DNA of 64,000 bases from assembly GCF_036370855.1 (NCBI RefSeq), contig NC_088103.1, positions 10,975,404 through 11,039,403 of the forward strand, given 5' to 3'. The notes beneath the pieces were generated by a model. The model ran no database searches, was not told the origin of the DNA, and saw only the letters and a program-made list of their open reading frames with translations. The stretch comes from Dromaius novaehollandiae. Taxonomy: Eukaryota > Chordata > Aves > Casuariiformes > Dromaiidae. Position numbers and translations under genes: made by a program. Shown in pieces: positions 13,201 through 23,703 of this stretch (positions within the stretch are counted from its first letter, which is position 1; each line of letters starts with the position of its first letter).

Positions 13201-16200
13201 ATAAATAATGGTAGATACAGAACTACATTAATCTCCTTGTGACGTACGGAGTACTAAAATCTGGTGTTTCCTATGAAGAGTTAGGGATATGGGCAGGAGG
13301 CAAACTCTGTAGATGATGGCGTTTTGACCATCATTTGCTTTAAGTCATAGATGTCTACATACTAGCCTCCTGAGTCTTAAAATTTAATAGTCTGTTATTA
13401 GCTCCCCCTGCCCCCTTTTCTGTCTGCTTAGCTTTCAACAGAGGGTAAAAGGGGTAACGTAGCACCAGCTGGATAACTAAGTTTCTCAGCAAAGTTTATC
13501 TAGCTTGTTGTGAAATTCTCCACACAATCCCAGCAATTCGATTTGGTCTGTCTTGAAGTTTCCTGCACAGTTTTTCATATGCAACATCATAGAGCCAAAT
13601 GCTTCCTGGGATTTTATGCTTGACTGGGTTTTTTGTATCTTCTAATCTTTACTCATTAGGAATGTCTTGCATTTAATATGACATGCTACAATCATTGGAG
13701 AAGAAAAATGCATAAGTAAAAGCAGATTTCATTTATCATACATTAGCATGGGAATAAACATTTAAAATGTTTAATTTTTTGCATCCAAGAAAACTTGATA
13801 CTATATGCTCCCTTTTTAAAGACTGATAGATACTTTTTAAAGACTGATATATAGGGTGTTGAAGGGCATGTTGTATCTGGTGGACTAATTAAAATGTTTA
13901 TGGCGGTTATTTATTTTTCAGTAAACATTCTTTTTGGGGGAAAAAGCTGTAGCTCTGTATTTTTAACTCAACATCAGAGATGAATAATTAATGCAGACAC
14001 TAATGCTGCTTTTTCATCTTAATTATTGCTACCTTTGTGCAAATGCTGTCATAGGATGTCAACCATGGATTAACTGAGGTAAGATTGGTTGCAATCTGAT
14101 TGCTGTTGCAGAATGTAAGGAAATCAGAAATATGGTTGTCAAGGATTGTTTGATGAGTTCTACTGGGAATAAAGCTTTAAGTTAGTATGGCTGTAGTCAG
14201 AAAAGAGTTTCCAAAACTGTCTTGCTGGATAAAACAGATTGGATTGTTCATGGGGCAGAAATGTTTAATTTTCTGTGTTGCAAACTTAGAGTTTGAAAAT
14301 AAGAACTTCTTTGACTATGTCTACTAGTCATAATAAAAGTTCTGAAATTAAAATATACTAGTGGGGTTTTTTTTGCTGAAATACTAAATGATTGAAAATA
14401 TACTTACCTGCAAAACTTTTTGGTCCTGCATTGACAGTGAGCAAGCATTCCTTTCTCTTTTCAGTAAAATTGATGTATTTTATGAATAGCATTTTTGCAA
14501 TAGCTTTTTTAACCATTATTGAGTTCTTAATAAACAGAGTTATGACGTGGTTCTTTTCCTTCCAGCTAACAGATATTCCTGTTACAATTTGCACATACCC
14601 ATTTGTATTTGATGCCCAGGCAAAGACAACTCTCTTGCAGACAGACGCAGTCATACAGATGCAGGTAAGAGTTTCACTTCTTGATGCTTTGATTTTTTTT
14701 GTTTGTTTGTGTTATTTCTTTCTAACGCGGTGTAATTTCCTCTTTGTAAGAATGAGGGATCTAGTTTTTTTTTTTCTCTGGGTACGTACGTGGTAGAAGC
14801 TGGTAGTTTTGTGGGTTTGGCATCTGAAATTAGATCGTTTAATAATTATATAAATTTCTGAGGAACTTATTTTCCTTTCATTAACTACATGTCTTCTTCC
14901 AGGTATTCACAAACCATGGTACAGGTGTTTAAAACAAAACAAACAAAAATGATGTATGTGTACATGTGTGTATATATATGTGTGCAGGTATATATATTTT
15001 TTTTTAAAAAACAGATTTTAAATGACGTGCCGCACGGCCAGTGTAGAGGCAGGAGCTGGAAGTCAAAGTATCTTGTTAGAGGGAGCAGCCAGTTTCTGTT
15101 ACTTTTCATTTCTCATGAAATATTAGCCTGGGCGCTAATGCTCTTCTCAAGATTGGTTGTATTTTACCTCTGAGAGGCATGTTGGCTGCACTTGAATATC
15201 TACTGCACTCCTAATCTCCGATTTCATCTGTGCTGCCACCTTCAAAATGCTGCTAAACTCCGAAGTCTGTTCACTGTCTTCAGGGCAGTAGAAAAGAGGC
15301 TTATCTTGAAAAAAAAGATTTAAATGCATCTTCTTGGGATAGCAGGAGTAGATTCTCTGTGCTTGATAAGTCTTGTAGTTGGCAGTAGTTTCGGGCTCTT
15401 TCCCTATTAAATGCAATTATGTATTACTCTTAATTTGTTCAGTTCCATTTTAATTTCAGACTTTCCTAGGAATAAGGTACTTAATACAAACCAGTGTATC
15501 GTAAGGCATACCTCTTCTCATTGGCCTTAAGGTCAGCCTTAGGGTCACAGAGTCTCTTACATGTTTTCATGGTTCTCTATGTAGTACTGAGAACACGTGA
15601 TGTGGTGGGCTATTTTTTTGTTCAGTGTTTAGTGTTTTCTATAATCCATGTCTCTTCAGTTACTGTGAGGGAATAATAAAGCACATTCTTATAAAAGGAA
15701 AGGAAGAATGAAGGGAGGCTGCTGTAAAAGTAATAGCTGTAAGTTTTCCAGCTCTACTGCAAACACTTCCCCTTCCCCGTTTGTAATATTTAAAGTAATA
15801 AAAGTCAATGTTCTGAGTCTGAAGTTAGACAGAATAATGCTCAAATAATGGGCTGATGTAGAAAAAATACTTGCTTGCTTTTGTAATTCATAGTTTCTTT
15901 TGCCTTTTTGAAATATATATTTAGAGTTAATACCAACATTTGATGAATTGTAAAGGGAAGTGTTCTCATTGGAAGTTTCTATTAACAAGTGATATTAAAT
16001 AGTATTAAACTTTTAAGAGTCATATGCTTTATTCAGAATACTTGCAACGCAACTTTGTTTTTGAACAATAATAAAGAATTAGAACTTAAAAAAAAAAAAA
16101 AGCTGATAGATGAAAAATCATTTTCCATTCCACTTTTTAATGGCTGCTTTCATTCCAGATTTGTATTAAACACATTACCCTTCATTTGTTTGTTATACAA

Positions 16201-19200
16201 CATGTAGGGTGGTTTTTTTTTTTGCTTTCTCTTGTTCCAAGTATTTTGATTTTGTTTGGAGTATTTTGATTGGAGTGTCAAAAGCTGCATTCTAAGACCT
16301 GCCTGAATGTTAGTATTGATGAGGCTAATGGAAAAAGGAAATAAATTCCCTGGGATTAAAGAAATATGAAGAAAACTTAGGCAAGTTCTTTAGCTCCCAT
16401 AATGGATATCCTCAGTCCCATCTCCTCTCCTTTCTAAGGCAAGACTGATGGACTCACCTGAATGTTGACAGGCATCTAGTATTACCTGCTAACGCTTTGA
16501 CTTTGTTTTTTCCCAGATGGCTGTCGATCAGGCTCACAGGCAGAATTTATCCTCTCTCTTTCTGCCAGTATTTGAATCTGTCAACCCTTGCCTGATCTTA
16601 ATGGTGCGGAGAGACAATATTGTAGGAGATGCTGTGGAAGTCCTAAGGAAAACAAAGAACATAGACTACAAGAAACCACTCAAGGTATTATCGGTGTATA
16701 TTGCTCCAAGTCTCTTTCACTGATACGTGCAAGTAATTAAGAACATTTTTCAGATAAATTTGTCTCATGTTCCATTTTTAAGATTTTGTGCTAACTGAAG
16801 TGTGTTTCAGGTTATTTTTGTAGGGGAAGAAGCTGTTGATGCTGGAGGTGTTCGCAAAGAATTTTTTTTGCTTATCATGAGGGAGCTGCTAGATCCCAAA
16901 TATGGCATGTTCAGGTATTATGAAGAGTCCAGGCTGATTTGGTTCTCTGATAAGGTAGGGTCTGGTGTGCAGTGATGAATTTTCTTTTTAACTTAAAGTA
17001 TTTATATTAACCAAGTATATATTTGGTAGTTTGTGGTACATTTTTTTTGGAGGAGGAGAAGCTGAAACAACTAGTCTGAAAAGGTGTTTATTTTTGTTAT
17101 TGTTGGATCAAAATTTTCCCCGTTCTGTTTTTTCCGGCTCCCAAGTAGTCCTTACCAGTTGTCCCTGGCTTAGACAAGTTTAGTTGGAAGAAATGCCAGC
17201 CAAGGTATGCTGATTCTAAGAGCAGAAACAGTAAATCAGAGCAGCAGATAAAAATACTGGAAGTGACACGTTGAACAGCTCTTTCTGTATTCAGTCACAT
17301 TTACGGATCCTTTTTGTAGGCAGTGATCTGGTCATACCTGTGTGAAGGTTTTGATCATTGGCTTTTCAGTTCCTTCTCGGAGGCTAACACTGACTGGGGT
17401 GGCTACGTCACTGGTACCTGAATGGTAAAATTTCCACATTTGTGTTTTGTGCCTTAGCTACTAAGTCCAAGGGAATCAATGATGAGCTCATAATCATCTT
17501 CATTTAAAAAAAAAAAAATCCTAAATATTTAATGACTGACTAGTGTAATGATAAATCACTGACAAAAACAACCTTGCTGCAGTACTTTCAGCAACATGCA
17601 GTACTTAAAACACGTTTTGTGCTGCTAGTATCTCAGTGCATTTTTTTGTTTTGGGGTGGTTTTGGTTTTATTTATTGGTTTAGGAGTAGGAAGAATCCTG
17701 TTTCTCTCTATTTCAGTCTCTCACTCAGCTGGTTAAAACTTTGTCTTGTTTTTTTCAGTACTAATGGTTATGTATCTATTTATAAATGAAGCATACTTAG
17801 ATTATACTTCACTGTACTTTTTTATTCCTGAACTCTATAAAGTAACTTCTTTGTTTCAAATTATTCGAATTGTCTCTTTTCTGTTCTTAGACCTTTGAAG
17901 ACAGTGACTTGTTTCATTTGATTGGTGTTGTCTGTGGGCTAGCAATATATAATTTTACTATCATAGACCTTCATTTCCCTTTGGCTTTGTACAAAAAGCT
18001 GTTGAATAAAAAACCATCCCTGGATGACTTAAAAGAGTTGATGCCAGATGTTGGCAGGTAAGCAGGAAGGAAGAATGAGTAATTCTAGGAATTTTAATTC
18101 AACACTCTTCTAAAGATTAAAGAAAATGTTTTAAGTTTAGTATTTGCGTTAACAGGATAAACAGCTCTAAGTAACTTGCAGCCATCATGCTATTTGAGAT
18201 AGGATTCATGCTGTTGTTAAACACCTGCTTCTAAATGCTTGGTTTTCGATCTTTGTATCTTCTGTTTATTATCCTACAAGAATTTTTGGGGAAAAAAATT
18301 TTGAAAACCAAAACAGAAAAAATTTCAACCATTAATTTTGTAAACATAAGTATGAACAAAGACAGTTCTGAGCAACTTATTTAGTCTAATTAGGCAACAT
18401 TTTTGCTTATTTTGTGAATAAATGCATGCTTAAATATCTGTCCTCAAGTAGAGATTTGATTAGAGCTGATAGGAGGTTCAAATGGAGGAGCTGGGGAGGA
18501 AGTGGAGGTTTGATTGCCTAGGTGTTGTGCATGCTGAGTGTTCATAGGCTCAAGGAGAAACTGAACGGGTTAATGGAAAAGTCCATCAGTGGTTATTAAG
18601 CACTTACTGCCTCTGACTTGGGAATCCAATAGCTGGAAGCTAGAATATGAATCTTCTCTTTTTGTACCTGGAGAATCAACTCAAAAGGAATTAACTCCGC
18701 AAATAACAGTGAAACAGTTGTTTGTCTTTAAAGCATCTGTTTACTGTAGTTTAAAAGCAGCATGAGTTGCTTGAAATTCCCCCCCCCCGGAATTATCAAA
18801 ACATAAAGAAAACTTCAGCAACATAAGTTAATCTTTCTTCTCACTAGTACAAATACTTTGTAATTTATTTTGCAGGGGTATGCAACAGTTACTGGACTAT
18901 CCGGAGGATGACATAGAGGAAGCGTTTTGTCTTAATTTTACTGTAAGTTTTAAAAATTGCTGTTTGAAGTATTTGTCAGCAGGTTTTACAGTCTATTACA
19001 ACTGCCTCTGATCGAGTTTGTGAGCAAAAGCATCAGCTAGTGATCCCCATGAATTTTAGCTTTTTCTACTTATGTTAAGATCAGTGTGTGCCCTTCATGT
19101 TGCTCTTAGCTATGTAGGGGAAGAAGTCCTCTAACAGTAAATAAAGTCTATATTACTTTTGTTTTAAATAGATCACTGTGGAAAATTTTGGTACAACAGA

Positions 19201-22200
19201 AACTGAAGAGCTTGTTCCTAATGGTGCTGACATTCCTGTAGTCAAACAAAATAGGTGAGTTTTATGGGACACGGGGTAGGTCAGTGTTTACTCTCTGCTT
19301 TGGGAATGTAACTGGGCTGTTAGCGTAACAACTTGGCTAAGTATGTTTATAATGTCGGAGGGAAAACTGCTTTGGCTGTTTTTCCCGAGCTATTCTCATG
19401 TGTATTGTTAAAACAGCTTTTGTATTTATGGATTTGCCAGCTGTTGAGAGACCATGTAATTCTTCTCAAAATGCTTAATATTTCTTTTTTGCCTTGACCT
19501 CTGTAGGGCCCATTTTGACTATGTTTTAAAAGATGAAAATGGTTGTGGTTTTGCAGGAAGTTATATTATAATATAAATTTGCTGAGTAAAAGTGAAAACT
19601 TCATCCCGATGCCTTTGTGTAGCAACTTTACGTATTTGAAATACTATTTCAGGAAGGCTTCCCATTTTAGAGCAAGTAACTTAGTCTGATGTTAGCTAGT
19701 GTCATTGTCAAATGAGTATGTGAGGGGTTTCCCCCACACACCATGGATTCTGTTACTTCTGTTTATAAAGTAGCCTCCCCCACGCTTTGTTTCCTTTCTG
19801 CTTTTGGAGGATGGGCAGTGTGTGCCTAGTGGCACACTTGTCCCATTTTGCAGAGTACTTACCAATTTCCTCTGTCCGTTCCTCTCTCATTTCTGTCTGT
19901 TCTTTAATTTTCATGTCTTCTCTGTGGTTTTGATTCTCTCTTCGTTCAGGGAGAAGTGAACAGAGAGGGCATACTCTTCGAGAACAGATTGCATGGCTGT
20001 GTGTTGTAGGAACAAGAGAGAAAATGTATCTCTGGGCATGTTTCTGCCTATCTTTGTTTGTGTGTTTTGGGCAACTTTTTCTGTAACTAGGTCTGCCGTA
20101 GAGGAAAGAGGGATGAGAGAAGACTGAGTGTCTCAGAAACACGAGCATAGCCATATGCAGAGGCAGTGCCTCACACAATGGAGTGATTTTATCCTCCTGA
20201 CTTTTCATTACTGGCAGATACAGACATGGGGTCGCAGCTGCAAGTGTAAGGGCAAGACTGAGTATACTTCAAGGAAAGAAAATGCCCAGTAAGCTACTTT
20301 TCCAGTGATGCCGGTTCCATGTCACGACTACAGTCATCACCATACGTGTCAGTTGCTTTTATCTTTGGCTGATAGCTGAGGATCTGTGGTGCTTTATCTG
20401 AGAAACTGGTTGTTTTTTTGTTTTTTTTTGTTTTTGGTTTTATTTTGAGTTCTTTGGTGGTGGTTTGGTGTTCCGTTGGAGTTGAAATATGAAAAAGCTT
20501 TAGTGTGCCCTTGGAATGTATGCCACAGTGATGTCACTAGCTGTCTTGCAACATTGAAGTGTTCCTGTTTCTCAAGATTCAAATAATCCGTGATGCTTTA
20601 ATTCAGTCTTGATAATGTTAGTGCAGAGTACAATAATGCTAAGTAGGTTATGAATTATGAATTTATCTCGGGAGAACCCTTTACCTTCACTGTGAGTATA
20701 CCCAAGTTACCTGTTTTTCCCCTAATTATACAGCATGCCTAATACAGGTATCTCATTGGGTGCTGAAAAATAGTGTGATTCAACATTCTTTGCTGATCAT
20801 CTCCAATATTTGCGGTTCAGCCATTTTATTAAATACATCATCAAAACATGTTCAGATGAGTCTTTAAATTATTTGTGATGCTATTCAAATGCTGTGAATT
20901 TCCATGGAGAAAGTCACTCTGAAGCCATATAGCTGAAGTCACTCTGATGCCAACTGTTAACTAAACTTTTTTTTTTGCTAATCATAATCATAGCTATTGT
21001 AGCACATCAATGAATTTTAGTGATCCCCTTAGCTACTATGGAAGAAGATGAGTGTTTCCAAAAAGATATGAGAATTCTTTGTGCTGAAGTACAAATAAGT
21101 CTCTTTTTCAGTAGCTTAGCTCCTTTGCCCTGATCTTTTTGCTGTGTAGGACTCCACATCCCTTTGAAGCTAATTGGCATTTTGAGTACACATGGTAATC
21201 CTTTTAATTAAATAGTACAACAGTGCTTTTGAATAATCAGTTTCAGAGCACTGCGTGGAATTCAAGCCTGTTGCCATTCAGTCCGATTCGCTACAATGCA
21301 TACAAACAAGAGAGATGTTCATAGTGCCTGAAATAAATAACATCAACTGTTGCTGTTTATCTGCTGCACACTGCAGAATCTGTTTTGGAAAATTACATTT
21401 GTGTGCCATTTTCATTCAGGTTGTCTTTATTATGTCTGTAACATGGACCAGAGAATATGATATGTTAGAGTTTTTTTAGCCTAATTTGCTATGTTCTGTT
21501 TTATACTTAAGTGATTGCTGTTTTATTGATAGGAGGTGGCTTTTTAACATGATTACTTCTTTGTTCTTTCTTACAGGCAAGATTTTGTAGATGCGTATGT
21601 GGATTACATCTTCAATAAATCTGTGGCTTCCTTATTCAGTGCATTCCATGCAGGCTTCCACAAAGTATGTGGAGGCAAAGTTCTTCAGCTCTTCCAGCCC
21701 AGCGAGTTGCAGGCAATGGTGATTGGGAATACAAATTATGATTGGAAGGAGTTGGAGAAGGTAAAACCGTAGTTAGCAATTTGTTTCATATATTTTTAAT
21801 TCCAAGATGCAAAAGCAAAATATCTGAAGTGTCCTTTCTAGCCCTGTTTTTTCCATTAATATGTGATTAATGTGACTAATGTCACATTTCAGCCTTTATT
21901 GGATTGACTGCATAATTGAGGAATTTTTGATTACTGTCAGTGATTGAAGACACTAAAATATTATTTGCCTTCCTACTTAGTTTTCCCTTCTGGTTTATGA
22001 AGGCAATTGGACTTGGAGGAAGAGAAAGGAAGAAAAATTGCGTTGAAGTAAAAGGCAGCTGTGTACGATATATTTTGTTAGAAGGGGAAAAGTGAACAAA
22101 AATGCACACATTTAATTAAAAAAAAAAAAATCCTTGGTAGCTGAAACTCAGATTTTATGTTGCCATTTTATTGGGATTGAAGATGCTAAATGCACCTGTC

Positions 22201-23703
22201 CTCACAGTCAAAGTCAGACTCAAAAGCTGAACAAGTGTTAATATCCATATATATTTTACAGAGTTCTCATCTGATGCTTGTTTGGAGTTATATTCATAAA
22301 TGCATATGTATAGCTAACTGGGTAGATTTTGCGATGAGGTTGAAGCTTAGGATTTTGCATACAACTTGCTAAGGAAAATAGTTACGTAAATCACTTATGA
22401 AGCAGGATCCCTTCACACAAACCGCATCCCTTCTACTTTAATGTCAGATGTTTCAGATTATCCTACTAGTTCTACACAGGAGGAATAACCACATTTTCTA
22501 TTCATTTTAGAATACAGAATACAAAGGAGAATACTGGGCAGACCATCCTACGATTAAAATATTCTGGGAGGTTTTTCATGAGTTGTGCTTGGAGAAGAAA
22601 AAACAGTTTCTGTGTGAGTATTTAATGCTATTTTGTAGAAATTGGTAGCTGAACAGGATCATGGTGGTCTTAGCTTCATGCTGTGAGAGGGTGAACTTAA
22701 GTGTTTCTCTGTGATAATGTGAATAACTTTACATGGAGGAAAAAGTAGCAATAGAGGAAATTGATTATGAGCTTGTCTCTGATTGAGGGGGTTGTCTTGA
22801 ATAATTCTGGATGTAGGGGATTTATAAGATCACACTAAATCAAAGCAGGATTAAAAAAAACAACAACAAAACAGGAACCCAGATTGCTAGTGTCACCTGA
22901 TGACTAGGAATTTTTTCCTGTGTATTTTGGTATCAGGTTCACATCCTCCAGTAGTTGCATTGTACATAGATGGAAATATGGAGGTACAATTGATTATAAA
23001 TATTAAGTTACTGATAGGAGAGGAAACATGTACAGGGAAAGAGAGAGTTTTGCAAGTTGCCTGTGAATGAGCTGTTGCTGAGACTGGATCAGAGATTTGT
23101 TTCCAGTTCAGCAGAACTTCTCATTGAAAATCAAATTCTGTGTCTTTACAAGATGGCTGCAAATGTGGTAATGGTACAGATAATGAATTTTAAATAATAC
23201 ATCCTAATACAAGAGGAACTTTCTACTCTTTTATCAATGATTATTTGGCCTCATGTGCTAAAATGTTTTTCTTTGTATATCCCTTGTTGTGTCACAGTTG
23301 AGAGTTTATATATGCAAGCTGGAGAGCAAGTTGAGTCATTACTTCCTGTTTTCCAAATTTATCTGAGCAACTTTAATGTGAAACTGCTGCTAGAATAATT
23401 GAAAAATGCAAATAATGATTAGAACTATGGTATATGGGATATACAGTACTAGTCTTAAACTACCTTCAGGACTTTCTTTGTTTTTTCTTGACAGTGTTTC
23501 TGACAGGCAGTGATCGTATTCCAATTCTTGGAATGAAGTGTCTTAAACTAGTCATCCAACCAACAGGAGGTGGAGAAGGTTATCTTCCGGTAGCTCACAC
23601 TTGCTTTAATCTTCTTGATCTTCCAAAGTACACAGATAAAGAAACCCTAAAATCTAAGCTGATCCAGGCTATAGATCACTATGAAGGTTTCAGTTTAGTA
23701 TAA
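1159..23703 (+). CDS. HERC4: HERC4, 3' part of gene (18 coding exons, HECT-type E3 ubiquitin ligase)
   Basis: HERC4 is a cytosolic E3 ubiquitin-protein ligase with an N-terminal RCC1-like beta-propeller and a C-terminal HECT domain that takes ubiquitin from an E2 onto a cysteine and passes it to substrates. Coding exons: 1159-1289, 2275-2435, 2837-2913, 5065-5189, 5727-5786, 6301-6412, 6886-7075, 8610-8782, 10975-11091, 14566-14664, 16517-16684, 16811-16954, 17891-18057, 18876-18942, 19172-19254, 21577-21760, 22511-22613, 23495-23703. All junctions are GT-AG and phase-consistent. They sum to 2370 nt, i.e. 789 residues plus TAA. Human HERC4 is 1057 residues, so about 268 N-terminal residues (start codon and first RCC1 repeats) lie upstream of the window. 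No internal stop or frameshift was seen, so the gene looks functional. Paralogue HERC3 is less likely because the residues follow HERC4 closely as I recall it. Confidence 0.96.
2275..2435 (+). CDS. HERC4: HERC4 coding exon (last RCC1 repeat)
   Basis: Visible residues 44-97. It contains another RCC1 blade, [16 protein letters not shown], then a region leading out of the propeller ([10 protein letters not shown]). The acceptor is CCCTAG after a T-rich tract, the donor GTAAGA. The intron on the 5' side (1290-2274) shows no recognisable element. Confidence 0.95.
2837..2913 (+). CDS. HERC4: HERC4 coding exon
   Basis: Visible residues 98-123, including [18 protein letters not shown], which closes the propeller region. 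The phase-1 entry and phase-0 exit match its neighbours. Confidence 0.94.
2914..5064 (+). other. HERC4: HERC4 intron, 2.15 kb
   Basis: No exon-like segment, RNA gene or recognisable mobile element was seen. It has a T-rich run near 4590-4618. The short open frames have no family resemblance. Confidence 0.8.
5065..5189 (+). CDS. HERC4: HERC4 coding exon
   Basis: Visible residues 124-164 plus two bases. It reads [10 protein letters not shown], then [15 protein letters not shown], and belongs to the central region linking the propeller to the HECT domain. The acceptor is AATTTAG, the donor GTAAGTG. Confidence 0.95.
5727..5786 (+). CDS. HERC4: HERC4 coding exon (60 nt)
   Basis: Visible residues 165-184. 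It reads [20 protein letters not shown], very close to human HERC4. At 60 nt it is too short for most ORF calling but is flanked by TTTCAG and GTAAGT. The introns on both sides (5190-5726 and 5787-6300) show nothing else. Confidence 0.94.
6301..6412 (+). CDS. HERC4: HERC4 coding exon
   Basis: Visible residues 185-222, including [20 protein letters not shown]. The acceptor is CTTGCTGCAG, the donor GTTTGT. The following intron (6413-6885) has T-rich tracts only. Confidence 0.95.
6886..7075 (+). CDS. HERC4: HERC4 coding exon
   Basis: Visible residues 223-285. It reads [20 protein letters not shown], followed by a segment with [13 protein letters not shown]. This is a highly conserved central helical region. 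The donor is GTAAGA, and the exon ends one base into a Glu codon completed at 8610. Confidence 0.96.
7605..7633. repeat. HERC4: Perfect inverted repeat, 13-bp arms, 3-nt loop
   Basis: Arms GAATTTTGAAACC (7605-7617) and GGTTTCAAAATTC (7621-7633) are exact reverse complements around the loop TGA. It lies inside a HERC4 intron. One of several short-loop palindromes in the window. Confidence 0.95.
8345..8370. repeat. Microsatellite (GT)n(AT)n
   Basis: An uninterrupted GT run (8345-8356) passes directly into an AT run to 8370 inside a HERC4 intron. A compound simple repeat. Confidence 0.95.
8610..8782 (+). CDS. HERC4: HERC4 coding exon
   Basis: Visible residues 286-343. It reads [20 protein letters not shown], then a [17 protein letters not shown] segment, both near-identical to human HERC4. 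The acceptor is TGTTGACAG, the donor GTATGT. Confidence 0.96.
10341..10364. repeat. Perfect inverted repeat, 9-bp arms, 6-nt loop
   Basis: CCTCCTATG (10341-10349) and CATAGGAGG (10356-10364) are exact reverse complements separated by GAGTAA. Confidence 0.9.
10624..10654. repeat. Perfect inverted repeat, 11-bp arms, 9-nt loop
   Basis: TTGTACTATGA (10624-10634) and TCATAGTACAA (10644-10654) are exact reverse complements. They lie in the same HERC4 intron as the repeat at 10341. Confidence 0.92.
10975..11091 (+). CDS. HERC4: HERC4 coding exon
   Basis: Visible residues 344-382. It starts [20 protein letters not shown] and ends VQQQVFGM. The acceptor is CTTCTTTAG, the donor GTAAGTTT. The residues vary more here (VNERGQ against human VNEKMGQ as I recall it), suggesting a less constrained loop. 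Confidence 0.95.
11222..11336 (+). mobile_element. Decayed CR1/L2-like LINE reverse-transcriptase fragment
   Basis: Translation gives SSRVPFL, then [17 protein letters not shown]. This parallels the LINE reverse-transcriptase segment with SGVPQGSVLGP followed by LFNIFINDL. About 10 nt later, in a +1 frame, comes [10 protein letters not shown], parallel to KFADDTKLGG, the catalytic FADD motif of CR1-type LINEs. FADD reads FAMS and a stop follows, so it is dead. The match is by eye, and the element borders were not found. CR1 is the dominant LINE of birds and reptiles. Confidence 0.5.
13812..13853. repeat. Tandem duplication, 21-bp unit, two copies
   Basis: CTTTTTAAAGACTGATAGATA is followed directly by a copy differing at one base. 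Intronic; a local slippage or duplication event. Confidence 0.9.
14566..14664 (+). CDS. HERC4: HERC4 coding exon
   Basis: Visible residues 383-415. It reads [20 protein letters not shown], then ends in TDAVIQMQ. The acceptor is TTCCTTCCAG, the donor GTAAGA. Strongly conserved. Confidence 0.96.
14665..16516 (+). other. HERC4: HERC4 intron, 1.85 kb
   Basis: It holds a TG/TA-rich low-complexity stretch at about 14951-15009. No other recognisable content. Confidence 0.8.
16517..16684 (+). CDS. HERC4: HERC4 coding exon (HECT domain begins)
   Basis: Visible residues 416-471. It reads [20 protein letters not shown], then [14 protein letters not shown] at the 3' end, which enters the N-lobe of the HECT domain. 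The acceptor is TTTCCCAG; the intron after it is short (16685-16810). Confidence 0.96.
16811..16954 (+). CDS. HERC4: HERC4 coding exon (HECT N-lobe)
   Basis: Visible residues 472-519. It reads [19 protein letters not shown], then [19 protein letters not shown]. The [10 protein letters not shown] motif is a hallmark of HECT N-lobes. Confidence 0.97.
16955..17890 (+). other. HERC4: HERC4 intron, 0.94 kb
   Basis: Ordinary intron with an A run near 17505-17518. Nothing else recognised. Confidence 0.75.
17891..18057 (+). CDS. HERC4: HERC4 coding exon (HECT N-lobe)
   Basis: Visible residues 520-574 plus two bases. It reads [20 protein letters not shown], then [10 protein letters not shown], the conserved core of the N-lobe. 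The donor is GTAAGC. Confidence 0.97.
18058..18875 (+). other. HERC4: HERC4 intron, 0.82 kb
   Basis: It contains a run of ten C (18779-18788). No other content recognised. Confidence 0.75.
18876..18942 (+). CDS. HERC4: HERC4 coding exon (67 nt, HECT)
   Basis: Visible residues 575-597. It reads [17 protein letters not shown] and ends CLNFT. Short but phase-perfect between the TTTTGCAG acceptor and the GTAAGT donor. Confidence 0.95.
19172..19254 (+). CDS. HERC4: HERC4 coding exon (HECT)
   Basis: Visible residues 598-624 plus two bases. It reads [20 protein letters not shown], then PVVKQN. The acceptor is AAATAG, the donor GTGAGT. Confidence 0.95.
19255..21576 (+). other. HERC4: HERC4 intron, 2.3 kb
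   Basis: It has no recognisable exon or mobile element. A 151-codon antisense open frame (19753-20208) has no family resemblance and is treated as chance. A partly repeated 13-nt string (GAAGTCACTCTGA-like) occurs at about 20910-20950. Confidence 0.75.
21577..21760 (+). CDS. HERC4: HERC4 coding exon (HECT)
   Basis: Visible residues 625-686. It reads [20 protein letters not shown], then [20 protein letters not shown]. The conserved [14 protein letters not shown] motif is typical of the HECT hinge region. Confidence 0.97.
21761..22510 (+). other. HERC4: HERC4 intron, 0.75 kb
   Basis: An A run at about 22118-22130; otherwise plain intron. Confidence 0.7.
22511..22613 (+). CDS. HERC4: HERC4 coding exon (HECT)
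   Basis: Visible residues 687-720 plus one base. It reads [20 protein letters not shown], then [14 protein letters not shown]. The donor is GTGAGT. Confidence 0.96.
22614..23494 (+). other. HERC4: HERC4 last intron, 0.88 kb
   Basis: Plain intron; nothing recognised. Confidence 0.7.
23495..23703 (+). CDS. HERC4: HERC4 last coding exon (HECT C-lobe, catalytic cysteine)
   Basis: Visible residues 721-789 and the TAA stop at 23701-23703. It reads [20 protein letters not shown], then [16 protein letters not shown]. The cysteine in HTCFN (codon 23602-23604, visible residue 757, 32 residues from the end) is the ubiquitin-thioester cysteine expected of a HECT ligase. The protein ends in GFSLV, close to human GFSLI. 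Confidence 0.97.

Larger units (their letters stand above)
11092..14565 (+). other. HERC4: HERC4 intron, 3.5 kb (longest visible)
   Basis: It contains a decayed LINE reverse-transcriptase fragment (11222-11336) and a 21-bp tandem duplication (13812-13853), both listed separately. The rest is AT-rich intron without recognisable content. Confidence 0.8.

Noticed and set aside
14392-14796. 134-codon + strand open frame around the HERC4 exon at 14566
   Set aside because: Only 14566-14664 is exon; the extensions run through the acceptor and donor sites into intron.
19753-20208. 151-codon antisense open frame in a HERC4 intron
   Set aside because: No recognisable domain. A few open frames of this length are expected by chance in 64 kb on both strands.
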